A model generated the notes under the pieces. The model was given only the letters and a program-made list of their open reading frames with translations. It was not told the DNA's origin and ran no database searches. Position numbers and translations under genes: made by a program. A stretch of DNA of 64,000 nt from Astropecten irregularis (taxonomy: Eukaryota > Echinodermata > Asteroidea > Paxillosida > Astropectinidae), in assembly GCA_963971285.1 (NCBI GenBank), contig OZ020246.1:25642494-25706493 (forward strand), given 5' to 3'. Each line of letters opens with the position of its first letter. The stretch's first letter is position 1. Below are positions 22,779-42,720 of this stretch, one piece after another.

Positions 22779-22983
22779 AGGTGTCCCAAGACATTGTGAG
22801 CTCGTCTGGTCACACCACACATCCAACCAGTCTTTTAAAACAGGACACACCTTGTCTAGTATCCTAACACTTTACACAATAAGCATCATGTAGAGTCCAA
22901 CGGGAAGCCTGACTAAAACACAGAAACATCACCTGCTGAGTGATGGGTTTTGGGTTGAGTACATACGTAATGGAATGTTCCAT

Positions 22984-25900
22984 TTACAGGATGGGGATGT
23001 AGTTGTCAATCTTGCCTCGCTGCCTCTGTGCGACACACTCGGCGATCCATACAATATTTCTACATTCCTGCTCCTTGAGTTTGACGTAGGAATAAAAGAC
23101 GCCGTAGTGGAATTGTTGCATGAAGCCATTAACGTTCAGTTTCACCTGTTCACAAATGAAGACAATAATAACAACAAATATCAATCCAAAGCAAGTGTCG
23201 CCAAGCACGAAACAGTTGTGCTTAGCAAGCACGTATTACCAACCAAAATTCCATGCAGTGTATACAGTCGAACCTCGTTAATACGAGGTCGCCGGGACTT
23301 ACCGAAAATGCTCGTATTAAGCGGGGCCTCGTATTATGCGGGATCCATATTTTGTCAACCGAAATGCACGTGTGTGCGGTAACACGGCACATAAAGCACG
23401 CACTATCCCTCCGGTAACCCATAATTACGTGTCAAGTCCGTGTTTACATTTTAGAAGTAATTTATACTTAATAAATTTGATTGATAAATTTCATTTTGTT
23501 GAATTGTCACAGATGTAAAAGGGATTTCATTACAATATGTAAGAATAATAAAAACCAAGTACATAAATATGTAATAATCAAAATAATGACGGCACGAAAA
23601 CGACACGTTCAGACAAGTTGGTTGCCAAACAATGTGTTCAGTATGAAGCAATGTGCACCGCAGGGAACCAGCGATGTTTTGATGGACACGAGAGGGCGCC
23701 TTTTTTTAACTTAAATTAATAAGTCTGTCTTTTTTCTCTTCCCTGTAGCCAATCACAGAATTTGCGCTATGTCGTAACTCTGACCAATCAGCGGAAGCAT
23801 TGCATGAACGAAACCCATGCATGCAGTTTAGCCACATATCCGATCACGTGCATGGTGACCACGTGTAGCTGTAACATCGGCCGATCGGTCGGGCCGCAGT
23901 CGGATCGTATCGGTGCGTTCATGGAATATTATTTTGTTCGGATACATGTTGGCTACACTTTGAAGAATTTGTTGTGACCAAAATCCTTTTTACAAGTCAT
24001 CAGCAAGGTAAAATTGTCTGGAAATTAGCGTGGCGTTTGGTTTGATTTTTGAAAGAAAAAATGAAGAAGTTTTTCTCCTTACGAAAACGAATCGACAAAA
24101 TGGAAGACCTCGCCGTTTTCCTCGGTCGGGTTTTGACTTTCTTGACAGCCAAAAAAAAAAAACCATGTGGATCACGCACAATAAATCTAAAATACGACGC
24201 GCCGTACATTGTCTGTTTTTGTTTTACACTTTCCACTGGGCAAGCCACTGGTAAAACCGCAGGCAGGAGGGGATTAGTGGGCATTAGCACTGCGGTGAAT
24301 TTAGCTTTCGGTAACATGAAACAACGGCAACTTGATGGTGGTGGGATTTTTCTTAATCTGTACAAAAAAATCCGACAATCGATTCCAAAAGAAGCCAGAT
24401 TAAAAAATCCTCGTATTAAATGGGTTGTTTACAATGACTTTCACGCAACTGGGTCAGCCAAAAACGCTTGTATTAAAAGGTTTTTCGTATTATCAGTGCT
24501 CGTATTAAGCAAATATTTCCCCATAGAAACGTGCACAACTCGGTCGGGACCGGCGTGATATGCTCGTCTTAACAGGGATCTCGTCTTAAGAGAGCTCGTA
24601 TTAATGAGGTTCGACTGTATATTGATTGCTCACTGGTTCGTCCGATTTTAATTTGGCATACAAACTTTGCTAAGCAAAAGCTGCTGTTTGTGTTTGGATT
24701 ACAGTAGCAGCAGTGTTGAGCCTCACTATTATCAAATACATTTGTCCGAGGTGGCGCTCTAACGCCATGAAACTTATCAAACGGCTACTGACCAAGAGTC
24801 TGACCCCACTGAGATGCACACAACGAACTGTAAACCCAGCTGTGGCAGCTTGGGTATTACAATCACGGATATGATTGATCTGTGAGGTGCTGTGGCCTAG
24901 TGGTCTGGCGTGTCGTACTCAAGATCTTGTGGTCAATCTACAGATTGTGGGCTTTTCACATCATTAAGTGAAATATGACATAACTCTGTATGCTCGGCAG
25001 ATGGAACGAAGATGACAAAATGTCAGACCTTATGTCTCTTCATCCACACAACCACATGGTCAACTCAGACCCTAATCGGATCCAATTCCACTCAACACGC
25101 TTAGGTCTTAATAAATACTAACTGCAGCCGAGATATTGCTAAGGTATATGATGTGTTGAGATAACTGATCTTTAATGTGACTGGACACAGAGAAATCTAT
25201 GTGAACGTACCTCGTGCTCAAAGAACTTGTCTTCGAGCGTCTTATCTCCAGGGTTGGTTCCGGCTCCGTCAAAGAGCTGTTTGTACTCCTGCAGGTAAAC
25301 AAACCACAAATGATAGCCATGAAAAATGAACAAATAGTCAATGTGATGCCCCGCCCCCAGTCATTAGGGGCCTGTTTGTTTCAGAACAGGGATCCTGCAG
25401 ATCCACGTCCCATCATGCTGGATACGCTAAAATGGGATCCAGATCACCAGGATCCGTGATCTTGTGCGTGAAACAAACCGGCCCTAAATCATTCAGATCA
25501 AAGCTTGCCCTGACTATGCCATTCCTGCTGAAGATAGTCAGAGTATTATTGCCTGAGACATTGTTCAAACTTTAAAATCTCAGCTTAATTTTAGAATTAG
25601 CTTTATTACTGTAAAAAAAACTTAAAATATCCTCCATTATCCAAATATGTATACCATGTCTAAGTGTGTTACAAGATGATAGGCTGTTGCTATTATTTCC
25701 CTGTGAGACAGTAGCTCATAATCAGCATGGTATTTCTTGCTTACTAGCACCATTCTCTGCTTAGCCAGGACATCCTAAACTAACCTTATAAACGACAGGA
25801 AGTGTGCATGCACACAAGCCTACTTCCTTCTGACTTGGATATTTTCTTTAAGCAATACGGGAAGCACAGCTTTGCTGCTATAGTAAGCAGTCATTTTGTG

Positions 25901-28900
25901 CTTACAATAGACAGAGTCATTAATTAGACCCAGGTAATGAAAGAAGCTAAGCAGATAGTGAGAAGTGACCACAGAAAAACAATTGAACGTGTTATGTTGC
26001 CAAGGGAAGTAATGTGATTGTACATACAGCATAGCTGTCAGCCACAGCCCTGACTTGGTCATAGTCATCGCACTTAGCCAGTGCAGCCAGGCCGTCAGGA
26101 TACAGCTGACCGCAACGTGGGTAGAGCTTGAACCGATCCTCCTTGGTCAGTTCCGTCCCAAATGAGTTGATGGTGATGATGAACGCACGCCGGTCGGCTT
26201 CAAACTGAAAAAAAAGAAGAATCCAAAGAAAGAAGTGAAATTGAGCACCATGGCTTAGAGGAATAAGGTCGATTTCATGAAGCCTTACGATCCAACTCTG
26301 GTTATGAAGGTCGAAGGATAACTCGACGCATCCTACGTAGCGTTGCAATGCATCATAAGTCCTACGATTGATAGTAAGTTACGATGAACTTGGTGAAATC
26401 GACCCCTAGCATGGCAATGTCATTTTCATAACGCCACTTTTCAATTACATGAGTTATGTTCTTTACTCTTACCCCAAGGATCGTGCACATGACGTCGGCA
26501 GTAGCACCACCGAGGTCATCACAGAACTTGTAGAAGGCTTCCAGATAAGCTTTGTAGAGTGTGTTACGAATGATCTCAATGTTCATCTCATCCAGATCCT
26601 GCTCAGAGATGCACTCCTGGAAGAAGGGGGCTGCAGAAACAAACCAAAATGATGCAACTGTTTATCACTGGTGATGAGGGTACTATTGCAGGGCACTAGC
26701 GCATCGTGAGGGCACTATAGCACATCGTGAGGGCACTAGCGTATCGTGAGGGCACTATAGTGCATCGTGAGGGCACTAGCGCATCGGGCACTATAGTGCA
26801 TCGTGAGGGCACTAGCACATCATGAGGGCACTATATTGCATCGTGAGGGCACTAGCGCATCGTGAGGGCACTATAGTGCATCGTGAGGGCACTAGCGCAT
26901 CGTGAGGGCACTATAGTGCATCGTGAGGGCACTAGCGCATCGTGAGGGCACTAGCACATCGTGTGGGCACTATATTGCATCGTGAGGGCACTAGCGCATC
27001 ATGAGAGCACTAGCGCATCGTGAAGGCACCAGCGCATCGTGAGGGCACTATATTGCATCGTGAGGGCACTAGCGCATCGTGAGAGCACTAGCGCATCGTG
27101 AGGGTACTAGCGCATCATGAGGGCACTAGTGCATCGTGAGGGCGCTAGCGCATTGGTTGATGACCAAATTAGAGACTTTTTCCAGGAAGGGAAACCCCCC
27201 ATTGCACTTACCAAGTGGAGTGTCTACAATGATGGCATTATACAGATCAGCCGGTGTAGTAGCTACATTAACAGCTTCCATCTGCTCAAAGCTTCCGAGA
27301 GGATGACACTTAGGAATGAGTTCAGCAATTGACCTCTGGTGCAGGGTACCAGTGATGAGCAGGATGATGTTGTCTATCATGTAGCTGTAACTGAAAGTGT
27401 GAAATCAAATACATGTATTAGGAATTGTGCATGGAATACCGGTTCCCATATCATAACAACATGACTTTTATGCTTCAGCTTACACTGGCCAAAAAAAATG
27501 CAACTGTTCATAGTATTGAGTTTAATTATTTAGAATCTACAAAATTACAGTATTTGGGGATTTTGGGCATTAAACACTTATCAATCTGCTGGCAAAATCT
27601 GAAACTTGTAAGTTGTAGGATTTCTACACCAACTGGTCTAGCAAGCCCATTATAAAGCATCAGGGCCTGTACCCTACATCTACTCTCCCAAACCCCTCCA
27701 AATTGCTGTTGCTGGGAAAACTTTAAACATTTCGGGTAAACTCATAATGTCACTGCCAAGAACCATCAAACCTGATTCAATCTGATATTTCTTTTTAAAT
27801 GCGACAGAAACAAGAAAATATGTGGAAAATATGGTACAAAAGGTGACAATTTGTGATATATAGAAAAAAAACACCACAACTGTCTCTTACGTGATAAAGT
27901 CTAAGAACTTTGCAAGTGGTGCCACGGCATGGTTTCGTAGATGTTGAAATTCAACTACCAGCTTCTCCTTGAGTCTATCGTCCATAACAGACACTGTGAG
28001 CGGGGAGGGTTCATTCTGGAGAAATCCACCATAATCTGTGCTTTGCAGGTGTAACTTCAGATCTAGAACAAAGAATGAGAATGCGATATTATTTATGATC
28101 AATCATACAAAATTGACATTTCTTTAATTAGGGCCTAATTACATAAATATCTATGGTGTAGCAGGGCATAGGCTTAGACCTTAACCCCAACCCCCTAGAC
28201 ATTTGTACTCAATACCTTTCTCAGCCTAACACAATCCAACAGCCTGGAGTGTCAGATAATGTCCACTGTACTCAACCTGTTATACTCCAACAGATTACTC
28301 TATAACAACGGTACACAGCTCATCAAGTTCCAACAGTTGCTTACTGTTGGAATTTGGCAGACTGTGTACATAAGGCCCTATGCAAAAATAAACATCATTT
28401 TCACATGGTATCAATCTTAGCAAATTCCAACAACTGTACCCTCCTCAGCCTAACAGATCCCAACAAAACATAATGTTGGAGTTTAAAGGGCCTGGGGGCG
28501 TTAATTAATGGCTGTCTGTGTTAGATTTTAAAAAATTCCCAATTTTATAAGAAAAAAGTTAAAATACTTCAAAAATATCACATGTATGCAGTTCCGCGCA
28601 TCTCCTCGTTTTAGTCTTAGACTTTGTGCATGACCAGCAAAGCAATGATATGGCTTGTCTAGTGACCGTGATCATCTGCAGAACTCGAAAGTTTAAAACT
28701 TTCAGGGGCCGATTTCACTAACGTTTTGCGATCATCTCTAAAGACTAAATCCATCGCTAAACGGAAAATTGCAGCGCAAAGTAGGCCCTAGCGATCGATT
28801 TTCCGTTTAGCAGTGGACATGATGGATTTGGGCTTGCCTTTTGCTCTAACGTTAACGTAGTGTTAACGCCATACGGTCGTGGAATCGGCCCCTGACGGTA

Positions 28901-29268
28901 CCTGAACTGAACCAAGTTCTGTATGAAATCGATCCTCCAAATAACCCGAAAAATCTCATTTGCTATCAACTTCAACTATGTCGATCCTACTTCAGTGATT
29001 GACATGATGTTTTTAATTTCAATGTAGGCCTAAATGAATAATTCTGGTCATTCGTCTTCACAGTCTTGGTCAAGACAATAACACTCTCCAATTGTCCGGA
29101 AACTGGACAAATGCACTACAGTAGTACAGATAAACAGAACTCACCCTCTAAAATTTCACATTGGACAAGATTAAGGTAGTCTGGTTGTTTCAAAATTCCT
29201 CCTTTAAATCCTCTGACGAGGCCCTCGAGGTAGCCGTCGTTAATGTTGAAAGTCATTTCAGTCATCAT
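22984..29268 (-). CDS. ATP6V0D1: V-type proton ATPase subunit d (V0 sector), 7 exons, 349 aa
   Basis: Peripheral V0 subunit that sits on the cytosolic side of the proteolipid ring and couples it to the central stalk of the proton pump on endosomes and lysosomes. Exons in transcription order: 29268-29145, 28062-27891, 27390-27212, 26630-26473, 26204-26028, 25288-25211, 23145-22984. All are GT/AG and phases close. Family landmarks include [81 protein letters not shown] and the C-terminus [17 protein letters not shown]...DNYIPIL. Length is close to human d1 (351 aa). The start is one of two adjacent ATGs at 29268/29265; an in-frame stop lies upstream. The N-terminus ([12 protein letters not shown]) is shorter than human MSFFPELYFNVDNG. 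The symbol is by orthology; most invertebrates have one d gene. Confidence 0.96.
23265..24617. mobile_element. TA-flanked pogo/Tigger-like DNA transposon, 1353 bp, probably non-autonomous
   Basis: Inverted ends CAGTCGAACCTCGTTAATAC (left) and ATTAATGAGGTTCGACTG (right) are flanked by TA on both sides (GTATA|CAG...CTG|TATAT). This is typical of the Tc1/mariner-pogo superfamily; Tigger elements start CAGT..AACCTCG. Subterminal CTCGTATTAA/CTCGTCTTAA motifs repeat inside both ends. The longest reading frame (24049-24558, Lys/Arg-rich) shows no recognisable HTH or DDE signature. The middle (23740-23990) looks like a promoter. It lies in the last intron of the V-ATPase d gene. Confidence 0.75.
23749..23865. 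promoter_or_regulatory. Promoter-like cluster inside the transposon (two CCAAT, two CACGTG)
   Basis: CCAAT motifs at 23749-23753 (in GCCAATCACAG) and 23784-23788 (in ACCAATCAGCG), 35 bp apart, are followed by perfect CACGTG E-boxes at 23845-23850 and 23860-23865. Paired NF-Y boxes plus CACGTG are typical of host promoters and not of MITE interiors. A possible donor (GCAAG|GTAAAA) is at 24008. Function is inferred only. Confidence 0.4.
24885..24960 (+). repeat. tRNA-like sequence (possible second SINE family)
   Basis: GTGCTGTGGCCTAGTGGTCT resembles a tRNA 5' half with A box TGGCCTAGTGG. The B-box region (GTGGTCAATCTACAG) departs from GGTTCGAATCC, and no acceptor stem can be paired. Most likely a decayed tRNA-derived retroposon, not a working tRNA gene. 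Confidence 0.35.
25369..25488. repeat. Foldback element with GGGCCTGTTTGTTT ends, copy 1
   Basis: GGGGCCTGTTTGTTTCAGAA at the left and GTGAAACAAACCGGCCCT at the right. The interior is full of GGATCC/GATCC pairs (GGGATCCTGCAGATCC, CCAGGATCCGTGATC). A related copy is at 40947-41070. It lies in the V-ATPase d intron between exons 5 and 6. Confidence 0.65.
26267..26406. repeat. Foldback element family A, copy 6
   Basis: GGTCGATTTCATGAAGCC at the left and TTGGTGAAATCGACCCC at the right. It lies between V-ATPase d exons 4 and 5, which are themselves only about 270 bp apart, so this hairpin fills half that intron. Confidence 0.75.
26687..27155. repeat. Minisatellite, units of about 19-21 bp, in V-ATPase d intron 3
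   Basis: Roughly 23 tandem copies of two alternating unit types: GGGCACTAGCGCATCGTGA (19 bp) and GGGCACTATAGTGCATCGTGA (21 bp). The second contains the palindrome GCACTATAGTGC. The array ends 57 bp from the exon 3 donor. The mixed phases (AB pairs in the left and middle, mostly A at the right) point to array growth by unequal exchange. No spacers as in CRISPR. Confidence 0.9.
28705..28892. repeat. Foldback element family B, copy 2
   Basis: GGGGCCGATTTCACTAACGT at the left and GTGGAATCGGCCCC at the right. The internal CATCGCTAAACGGAAAAT pairs with ATTTTCCGTTTAGC. It lies in V-ATPase d intron 1. Confidence 0.7.
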
Positions 29269-29885
29269 CTTGAATCCGTGGTAAATAAAATCCTTTTTGA
29301 GACCAGATTCAATGCTGTCGAACAGCGAGTTTCACTGAGTGATAAATAATTATGATAATGATGAAAGCAGATTACTAGTCATATGACTGTATGCACTTGT
29401 TTGCTAGTCAGCTGCGGAAGTGATGTAAGATCTTCTGTGATTGGACAGACGTGTGAATAATCAGACCAACTATCCAATCCGATGAAGAGAGACTTCCGCT
29501 ACTGTAATGGGGGCGGGGTCACATAATTATTGGAAATACATATTTTTCGTGTGCGTCGACGTTTCCAAATGTGACATTTCTTACGTATTCTAGATATCAT
29601 GAAATTCTGTATGGTATGGATAAATCATCAATTTTCAAAATCGACACAGATGGACTCTGAATCCCTAGAATATTGTTCAAGCCCCTGAAACTGATCAACC
29701 TCATTATGCAAATTATATTCAATGTTTTGACCAATAAGGAGAAAAGTCAGTGACGTTATATGCTAATGAGCAATCGCTGGCATATAAATACGTGCGCAAT
29801 CTTTGTCAATGCCTCTTTTAAAAACTAGCCACCGTGCTGATCAGATCGAGCAGGCAGACCCCACACACACAAAACAAACATCAAA
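29269..29885. promoter_or_regulatory. Bidirectional promoter between V-ATPase d (-) and AHCY (+)
   Basis: The two start codons are 617 bp apart and divergent. On the AHCY side there is a TATA box (TATAAATA, 29783-29790), a CCAAT at 29731-29735 and an octamer-like ATGCAAAT at 29706-29713. On the V-ATPase side there are ETS-like GCGGAAGTG (about 29414) and its inverse CACTTCCGC-like ACTTCCGCT (about 29491), plus CCAAT-type motifs in both orientations (GATTGGACAG about 29439, TATCCAATCCG about 29470). The layout suggests a focused TATA promoter for AHCY and a TATA-less one for the pump subunit. Start sites are not mapped. Confidence 0.55.
29377..29388. promoter_or_regulatory. 12-bp palindrome AGTCATATGACT upstream of V-ATPase d
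   Basis: A perfect palindrome about 110 bp before the V-ATPase d start. It has the GTCA-NN-TGAC frame of the CLEAR element (GTCACGTGAC) bound by TFEB/MITF proteins in lysosomal genes, but with the E-box core CATATG in place of CACGTG. It may be a diverged CLEAR-like site. The identity of the palindrome is certain, the role is not. Confidence 0.35.
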
Positions 29886-38651
<8,766 letters not shown>

Positions 38652-39480
38652 ACAACCATCACTGACCCTAACATCACAGCAGTAACTTTCAATGAACACA
38701 ATCACAAAGGACCTAGAATCAGACGATGGACAAAATGTAGATTTATAATCGGGCCATATTGCTTTCAAGAGCCTGAACATTCCTACAATCCCATCTTCCT
38801 TGGTGATGTCTTATAACAGTTTCTGCGACCGTGTATTCAGATAAGGACAGGTACCAGTCTAATTGTACAGCTTCTGCTTGTATTAAATCAAGGGCGCCCT
38901 CTATAGGCTGATACATGTATGTTGATGGCTTGCAGCATGTTTGTAAATTTTAAATGGGTAACATAATCGGCCTACTGAATTTTCTGAAAATGTTGGTTTG
39001 TATCGTGCTGTAAAAAAGGGTGATGGGTTTGTCGCAGGTTTTTTTGGCTTCGCATGTGGGGAGAACTTTGTTTTGTGATTTGGGGAAAAATTTGATTTGC
39101 TCGAAATTTAACCATATAATTCTTCGTCATGATGAAAAAGGCACTTTTTATCATTTCCTTGAAAACTAGCAGCTTTTTTATTCATGGATATTTTGGGGAA
39201 TCTTTGATTTGAAATAATTCTTTTTAATTTGAAGCTATATTGGTGTTTTTTGGTCTTTGTAGGTATGTATTCTTTGGAGCTGTATCTTAACCGGACTTGA
39301 AACTTTGAAACCGCCAATTTGGTCTCGTATTTGTAGTTTTGTGATTCGCCAATAACATCCAATGTAAAAACCCAGCGATAATTAACGTATCCCAGTAGAT
39401 CGGTATATTTTGTTTGATTTATGATCAATGTATAACTGCAAGTCTTCACTGGTCATGCAAATAAAACAGGTGGCTTTCTC
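38652..39480 (+). other. AHCY: AHCY 3' untranslated region
   Basis: Unique sequence follows the stop codon up to the consensus AATAAA at 39460-39465, which is followed by T/G-rich DNA. An ATTAAA-like signal (TATTAAATC, about 38881) could give a shorter form. Confidence 0.5.
39460..39465 (+). terminator. Poly(A) signal AATAAA of AHCY
   Basis: GCAAATAAAACAGG is followed by GGCTTTCTCTGTACGCTGTT, a T/G-rich downstream element. It is the first canonical hexamer after the stop codon. Confidence 0.5.
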
Positions 39481-39525
39481 TGTACGCTGTTTAGAATTAC
39501 AAGTGTTTATTCATGTTTGTGCCCT

Positions 39526-39686
39526 ACACCGATCCGACCCGACGGCGTGACCATGGAGGGTAGGAAACACCCGCCATTACTGCAGTGTCCCCGCCTGCCT
39601 TTTGTCCGGAAACAAGAATTTACACTCTGCCGCACTCTATAATTGCAGGGTGTACGTCCCCTGATAAGGGGACGTACACCCTGCAA
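39526..39686. repeat. CCGATCCGAC element (half copy) ending in a 20-bp perfect hairpin
   Basis: CACCGATCCGACCCGACGG to CTGCCGCACTC matches the left half of the element at 35558. It is followed at 39643-39686 by a perfect stem of 20 bp (arm TTGCAGGGTGTACGTCCCCT, loop GATA, inverse arm). The stem could be an end-joined product of two element termini. Confidence 0.6.
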
Positions 39687-40946
39687 ATTCTTTTGTAGAG
39701 GATAGGTACTTGGGGAGATATTTCCATAGTGTCGTGCACAAAACTTAACTTAACTATTTCTAAACATCCTCCAAACCAATGAACTTGAAATTGACATATG
39801 TTCATATTGAGCCCCCCCAACATTTTGGTCTAGCAACCCCCTCCCAAAAAAAAAATGCAACTTGAAACAAAAACAACTCTGAAAAATGCTGGATCTTTTC
39901 AGTTATTAAGCGGCAATTACTTTTCTACTGCTAAAAAGACAGCACAAGCGAGTGTTAGAAGAAGGGTCTACCCTCCAAAAATTGGGTCTTCGAACACCCC
40001 CCCCACCCCCCAAAAAAAAATTTATTAAATCTAATTAATAAAAAAAATAATTAATTAAATTTAAAAAAAAAAGTATGCCTCTTCTAGCACAACCGCACCT
40101 GCCCCTTAACACGAAGCAAACGTTTTCGTAATAGAGATCGAATGACAGATGTTACAAGACTATAATACTTTGAATTTCGAAGCAATAATGTGATAATATA
40201 AAGGTCATAGAACAGCTCACATAACATTGTGATAAACCTGTGACAACTGAGCTCAATCGGACATCTGAGTCACGAGAAAATAGCGGAAACTCGACTCAAT
40301 TTTCTTATAAAACCCCGAGATCAAAACTGTTTTCGGTCTTTACTAATTCCTGGATAGATACAGCATTTCAGGCGGAAATATTTAAACAGTATGTTTCTAC
40401 TAGCACCATCTTCATACCCTGAAAGTTAAACGTAAATCTGTGAAAATTTCTGTTTGGGTATGTTACCAATCCTGTACTTTCCTTTAAGCAGCTCTATGAA
40501 ATTGACCCCTGTTGTTTAACAAGAAAAGTCTCCAGAAATATAAAATTGATAGAGCCAGGGAAATTGATTGTCCTCAGCGACGATAAACAGCAAAATATTT
40601 TTACATGGCCTCACAATCATACAATCATTTCATTACTGTAGAACTTCGTGGCTCAGTGGTATACAAGAATTGATTAGTATGAAATAAGCCTTGTAAGCTT
40701 AATCATTGGACCATAACTTTGACCATGCACTTTTGATCACCCATTTCTCCCTTGGTGTCCCCCCATGTCGTCATGCTTTTTATTATTTTGGTCGTTTGGT
40801 GGGATGAATGGTATCACGGGAGGTTGTTTTTTTTTCAATGTTTTTTATGCTTGTCAAAGCCATGTTACGGTTCAGAGATTGGTTTCCAGCTATACAGGCA
40901 CTTGATAAACGCGTTTAGTGTGGCTAAGCAGTTAATATAACACTAT

Positions 40947-41070
40947 GGGCCTGTTTGTTTAATGCACAAGATCACGAATCCTGCTGATCCGGATCCCATT
41001 TGAGCGTACCCTGAATATAGGACGCGGATCTCCAAATCTGAGATCCCTTGCGTTAAACAAACATGTTTGT
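40947..41070. repeat. Foldback element with GGGCCTGTTTGTTT ends, copy 2
   Basis: GGGCCTGTTTGTTTAATGCA at the left and TGCGTTAAACAAACATG at the right, with GATCC-rich arms in between (GATCCGGATCCC, GCGGATCTCC, GAGATCCC). Pairs with copy 1 at 25369. Confidence 0.65.
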
Positions 41071-41579
41071 GCACGGATGTATTAGTTACTAGCGATGGTT
41101 TGATGATGCGCTTTCTACGGATCGAAAGTGATTTTGTTCATGTGACGTGAAGCTCTTATTCTGTGTTACTGTGTGAATCCTATAACCAGGTAATGTCCAA
41201 TATTGTATTTCAGTGATAGGTCTATAAAACTAAAACGTGCTCAGTAGATTTTTCCCCGGTAAACTGGCTCATTTTCCGCTCATTGAACCAGCAAGCTGGA
41301 CGCTTCATTGTCACGGAATGTCAAGTTGCTTGTACTATAACATTGCATTGGAAACCTCAACATTTCTTTATTGAAACAGACTTAAATGTTTGCTCAATAA
41401 CTGGAGTTAAGTCGTTTGCTCAGATTTGCTGGTAATTATTCAAATCGAGACACCGAAATCGGGCTTTAAATGTTGTCAGTTCGGCTTACAATAATAGGAC
41501 CAGCGTATAGCTGTCTTTTGAAATCCATTTGGTTGATTTTATGTTTAATACTATAACAGGTACTATACATGTATTATAC

Positions 41580-42404
41580 TTATACTGGTAGCATACCGAA
41601 ACAGAAATCTTCACACATTTACCTACAACTTACAGAGTATAAAGATGGTGATGATAGAAACATATACCGTTAAAATGTTTCTGCCTGAAATGCTGTATTT
41701 ATTCAGAAAAGAGTATAACCAATGACCAAAATTATTTTTGATGTTTAAAAGGGGTGATCAAAAATAAAAGTGACTAAAGACTTAAGACTTGGTTTTTGTC
41801 AAAGAAATGCAGATTCATGGGCAGAAATATCAAGGAAGATACAGGAACAGTCATCTGTGAAAGTTTCAGTCCCATACGGTACCCACTTTTTGAGAAAACG
41901 GTAAAAAACGGCCACAGTATTCCTTAAGTCTTTTCTCTTTTATGTTTGTTCTTTTAAAAGATCAAAAAGATTTTTTCAGGCGGAAAAAATTGTAACGGTA
42001 TGTTTCTACCACCACCATCTTCATACCCTGAAAGTTATACGTAAATCTGTGAACATTTCTGTTTTGGCTTCTTACCAAAGTATGGTTCTACCTTTAAAGG
42101 TGGTATCATACTTTGGTATGAGACCAAAACAGGAATGTTCAAAATTGTTTAAACAAATTCCGCCTGAAATGGTGTATTTATCCAGAAATTAGTAAAACAA
42201 CGACCGAAAATCTTTTTGATCTTTTAAAAGATCAAAAATAAAAGATTTAAAAGAAATAATGTGGCAATTTTTTCAACTATTTTCTCAAAAAGTGGGGACC
42301 GTATGGGACTGAAATTTTCACAGATGACTGTTACTGTATCTGTCTTGATATTTTTACCCATGAATCTGTATTTCTTTGACAAAATCAAAGTATGATATTA
42401 CCTT
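41580..42404. repeat. Cluster of family D elements
   Basis: Two or more D copies are joined tail to head: ACCAAAGTATGGTTCTACCT at about 42074 is followed at once by GGTATCATACTTTGGTATG at about 42101. Shared internal segments are CAAAGAAATGCAGATTCATG, CCATACGGTACCCAC and AACGGTATGTTTCTACCACC. A 26-bp perfect palindrome (TTTTTGATCTTTT and its inverse) sits at 42213-42238. Confidence 0.65.
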
Positions 42405-42720
42405 TTTAAGCAAATTTTAGTATAAAGCAGCTCTATGAATTTGGCCCATGGTCTGTGTATGTTCGATGAACTTTCATCATGCATGCCCCGACCGCGGCTG
42501 CACAGCGTCCGCGGTCCAACGTGGTATTTGCATATTGGGCTCAAAGATTTCGTTTTAATCTACAATCATTTGCAAGTTTACATTTCTGTGGAGTATTTTT
42601 GGAAATTCTGAATGAAGTTCATTCATTTTTGCTGGTGAATTTGCGGGTTGGAACCAGGAGTCACGTACCGAGAAATTTGCCTGGCTGTTCCTGCCGGCAT
42701 ACCTATCAGATCAGAATACT

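Larger units (their letters stand above)
15056..22980. other. Intergenic tract between the convergent RBM39 and V-ATPase d genes
   Basis: No convincing coding exon was found in either direction. It holds element family H (about 17095-17310), family F (17929-18154), two family C copies (18710-18921, 19207-19433), a CTAGAC-rich repeat (20630-20880), the telomere-like-ended element (21692-21886), a GCCTTTTCACA-ended element (22037-22260) and two abutting family A copies (22507-22778). The remainder is AT-rich and unremarkable. The 3'UTR of the V-ATPase gene presumably occupies the right end below 22984, but I could not fix its poly(A) site. Confidence 0.6.

Noticed and set aside
24049-24558. 170-codon reading frame inside the TA-flanked element as a transposase
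   Set aside because: It is Lys/Arg-rich with no visible helix-turn-helix or DDE/DDD pattern and is overlapped by repeated CTCGTATTAA subterminal motifs.
24885-24960. tRNA-Leu/Ser gene
   Set aside because: Only the 5' half is tRNA-like; the B box is degenerate and no cloverleaf can be drawn.
26687-27155. CRISPR-like array
   Set aside because: The genome is eukaryotic and the units are contiguous without spacers; it is a minisatellite.
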